Assembly: GCA_949825045.1 (NCBI GenBank)
Contig: OX463813.1
Location: 26,952,001 to 27,016,000 of the forward strand
From: Argyresthia goedartella
Taxonomy: Eukaryota; Arthropoda; Insecta; Lepidoptera; Argyresthiidae
Direction of reading: 5' to 3'
DNA length: 64,000 nt
The stretch's first letter is position 1, and every line of letters starts with the position of its first letter. The notes below the pieces were generated by a model, which saw nothing but the letters and a program-made list of their open reading frames with translations, made no database searches and was not told the origin of the DNA. Of the stretch, positions 61,423 through 64,000 are shown one piece after another. The position numbers and the translations under genes were made by a program.

Positions 61423-62495
61423 ATTTGAGGGAGCGGCCATCTTTGCAGTTTTTGACAACTGACAGACGAAAAGCCCCCGCATGTGACGCGTATTGATTTT
61501 GGGCATTAAAATTAAATCGTAAGCCATCTGGAATTGTATTCGGGCTCCCCTCAGGATTGTCTTATAACTGAGTGTATTGTGCTTCTCCGAACCAGATAAA
61601 GTTCGTATTTACGTAACACTGTGCGCGTCGAAGCTGGCCTGCCAGCCATACCTGGTTGGCTGAAGAACCTGTCTACCAAGAAGAGCCTAGGGTGCACCCA
61701 GGCCTTGCAGAGAGACAGGAGTTTGACGGGAACGAAGCACAGACCAGGTCAGATAGAATCTATTTACTTTAGCTCGGTTAATCGCCGACGTTCTTGCTTC
61801 TTGGCATCTGATCGCTACGCTACCTCGTAGCTATGGGCCCCTGCGAGGTCATCGGGTGCCGAGAGGCCTGAACACTTTGGTAGCAAGAGCGTGGTTTCCT
61901 GAGATTTGCAGCCGTCAAGGGCTCCAGGAACCCACGATTTGGGACTATCAATCTGTAGGTATAGGCGGTTATTAGCTAACATGGTGTTGTTCCTGTATCC
62001 ACATAGATTGGTAGTATTGTAAGCTATAAGTCTATTGCTGGTAGTAGACAGACAGATATAACAGTTTTCCCTAAATGACCAGTTGTACTGAGATGTGACT
62101 CAGAATAGTAATTACATTACAGGTACATTGTAGGTGAATTGAAATTTGCCTTGAAGTACCAGTTACCAGTTAGTCAATCTATTAGTGGTCTAGTAATGCT
62201 AATGAATGTTTGGTTAACATAGGTAGTTACATTTATTGATAGCAGCCTATGACATTGTTTTCAGTTTATAGCAATTTATAACTTGAACTAATATTGACTA
62301 TCGGTGTGTGTTATATGATATAGGGAAACTAAATTGTTGTTTACAGAATTTGTGTAGATATAAAACTCGGTTTCTATTGTTTGGGGAAATCAGCATTGTT
62401 TAAGTTATAGATTAGGGTTCCCTCGTTTGTGTTGTAGACTGGAGGGTCCAATATAATTGAGTTACTGCAAATAGTGAGTAAGTATCGTTCCGATC
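61423..62495. other. Degraded retroelement sequence and possible BEL/Pao leader
   Basis: 61,430-61,930 may hold scraps of the DIRS-like element (words resembling LQFLTTD in one frame). 61,950-62,490 is the AT-rich upstream region of the BEL/Pao gag, where a 5' LTR and primer-binding site would lie (TGGAGGGTCC at 62,441 is a candidate). I cannot define LTR ends. Confidence 0.35.
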
Positions 62496-63530
62496 ATGTC
62501 GTTGTCTGAAATACAGAAGGGTGTTTCTAAGGAGCTCAGATGGTTTTCCTCCGCACACGGTCTGATAGACCGTTTAGATAGGCATGATGTGGTATTGGAG
62601 CGGTCTATGGACGTTAAGGAACGCTACAACAGGGTGCTCGAATTGTCCGCGCAGGCGGAAGCAGTTGATGGTTGCGCACCTGACAGGCTGTCACGGTTGC
62701 TAGGGGATGTCGACCAGTGTATGGAGATGGCAGCTGCTATCACGCAGAAGGCTGCGGACATACGTAGGCAGCGCGAGTCCAGCCGTGGTGGTGACATTGA
62801 AGCACCTCTGCCGCATCAGGGATCGGGGACCAGGTTACCCGTTATAACTATGCCTACCTTTGACGGAGTGTCCGGTGAATGGATGAGCTTCATCAATCTG
62901 TTCGACAGTTTGGTGCACATGCGATCGGACATTACCAAGTCTGTCAAAATGGCTAGCTGGTGGCAGCATTGAGGGGTGAGCCCAGGGAGCTGGTCGCTCA
63001 TTTGACAGTTACGGAGGGTAACTATGAAACGGCCAGGCAATTACTGGTCAGACGTTACCACAACAAACGGAGGTTGGCCGATGCCCAACTGAACCGTTTG
63101 TTTAGCATCCCGGTTGTGAACAAGGTCGGGGCCATACAGACGGAGGTTTTGAACCCGTTGTTGTCCGTCACCAAGGCCCTAGAGAATCTTGGACTTCCGG
63201 TTGGTGAATGGTCCTACCTACTGCTGTACATTGTACTTTCCCGCCTACCCGCTGACGTGCAGACTCGTTTCGAACAGTCTCACGGGAGGTCGGCCGAGGA
63301 CCTGCCCGCCTTCTCCGACTTGGTCGGATTTTTGGAAGAGGAGGCTCGACGGGCAGAGAATTTGGGGTTGACGGTCACCCATCCTTCGGAGCCACAGAGA
63401 GCTGCCGGGAGCGCTGTGAGTAGGGGCTCTCCGACGAGGAAGGACCGCACCAACCGGCAGTCGTATGGGACTGTGAGTGCATTGACCCCACATAGTGAGA
63501 CCTGCCCATGTTGTAGGCAGATTGGCCATA
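62496..63530 (+). pseudogene. BEL/Pao retrotransposon gag, frameshifted and interrupted
   Basis: The frame from 62,496 runs 158 codons to LPVITMPTFDGVSGEWMSFI, the start of the DUF1759-type gag domain of BEL/Pao elements. Near 62,950 it shifts, and the domain continues in a second frame (ALRGEPRELVAHL, ARQLLVRRYHNKRRL, SRLPADVQTRFEQ). A Cys/His knuckle begins (CPCCRQIGH) and is cut at 63,530 by the simple-repeat tail of another retroelement. The gag would build the particle; both lesions inactivate it. Protease, reverse transcriptase and integrase parts are not in the window. Confidence 0.75.
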
Positions 63531-63595
63531 CAATTCAATTCAATTCAATTCAATTCAATTCAATTCAATTCAATTCAATTCAATTCAATTCAATT
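63531..63595 (-). repeat. (GAATT)n tail of a minus-strand non-LTR insertion
   Basis: Thirteen 5-bp units, followed on the minus-strand upstream side by AATAAA. It marks the 3' end of the element whose coding end lies at 63,816-63,998 and its insertion point in the BEL/Pao gag. Confidence 0.85.
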
Positions 63596-63815
63596 CGTTT
63601 ATTGCGATAAATTACAGTATAATTTTAGGTCTTAAGAAATGATTAAACATAAAAGTACGTGTAATTTTACCGGGAGCGGCATGGCAATATTATAATAATC
63701 ATTAATTATTTATAATAATTACATTATCTTATTATTATGGAGTATACAATTTAATTAAATTATAATTATATTATATTGTATTTATGTATTATTATCTGAT
63801 ATAAAATTAAGCCAA

Positions 63816-63998
63816 TTATAATGCTATTAAAATCTTTTTACTATTTTCAAAATATTCATTTAAATTATATGGGCACATTACTAATAAATACTGCTTTAAA
63901 GACTTTAGGAACCGATTACCAGAGAGATCCTTGATTTCTGTTGGTAGTTTGTTATAAATACTAATAGCCATATGACTAGTACTTTTACTGTAGGACGT
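63816..63998 (-). pseudogene. Non-LTR reverse transcriptase, C-terminal end (runs off the window)
   Basis: Minus-strand frame with SHMAISIYNKLPTEIKDLSG, FLKSLKQYLL, CPYNLNEYF and a TAA at 63,816. This is the typical ending of Jockey/CR1-group reverse transcriptases, related to the elements at 3.9 and 44.1 kb. The rest lies beyond the window, so whether it is full length cannot be seen. Confidence 0.65.
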
Positions 63999-64000
63999 AG

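Overview
The window looks like repeat-rich genomic DNA of a moth or butterfly. Several dispersed fragments match repeat ends I know as common in Lepidoptera: one with 'aatcggaaaccgggaag' near 59,290, one with 'cccactgctgggcaaaggcc' near 55,070, and 'gacggacggaca...tacggatcc' tails near 47,190 and 55,270. No bacterial or plant features are seen. The assignment rests on recalled repeat families and was not checked by a search.

Centre (7.5-44 kb): two nearly identical Maverick/Polinton (adintovirus-like) DNA transposons lie in opposite orientation. Copy 1 is 10,105-25,342 and copy 2 is 28,626-43,958. Each starts AG and ends CT, has terminal inverted repeats (TIRs) of about 205-212 bp, and has its own 6-bp target duplication (CGTATA and TGAGTT), so they are separate insertions and not one large palindrome. 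Copy 1 landed inside a satellite of 52/56-bp monomers and split it into 7,563-10,104 and 25,343-28,422. Each Polinton carries the same 13 genes: a three-exon nuclear-type protein, a protein-primed family B DNA polymerase, a convergent spliced acidic protein, a packaging ATPase, a DUF8207-like protein, a fibre-like coiled-coil protein, a chromodomain integrase, a PX/pVI-like protein, an adenain-like protease, a penton-like protein, a 53-aa basic protein, a double-jelly-roll-type capsid protein and a 160-aa protein. Together they form a replication module (polymerase), an integration module (integrase) and a virion module (ATPase, protease, capsid and minor proteins).

Most notable: the protease frame has no AUG start and is joined to the PX gene by what looks like a retrovirus-style -1 ribosomal frameshift signal. 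It is an A AAA AAC slippery site one codon before the PX stop, a 5-nt spacer, and a perfect 14-bp long-range stem. Other virion genes overlap as ATGA or ATATGA. The two copies carry different lesions: a nonsense codon in the copy-2 polymerase, an 84-bp deletion in the copy-1 acidic gene, and a 1-bp homopolymer change near the PX start.

Flanks: 3.9-6.0 kb holds a 5'-truncated Jockey/CR1-type non-LTR element; related fragments lie at 44.1-44.75, 45.0-45.24 and 63.5-64.0 kb. A full-length non-LTR element of LOA/I type, with apurinic endonuclease, reverse transcriptase and RNase H, spans 47,327-53,323 with a 12-bp target duplication. A solo LTR with a 4-bp duplication lies at 55,543-56,396. A DIRS-like ORF (59.8-61.4 kb) and a BEL/Pao gag interrupted by another retroelement (62.5-63.5 kb) end the window. 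The only hint of a host gene is a signal-peptide exon near position 500. The remaining sequence is AT-rich intergenic DNA with repeat debris.
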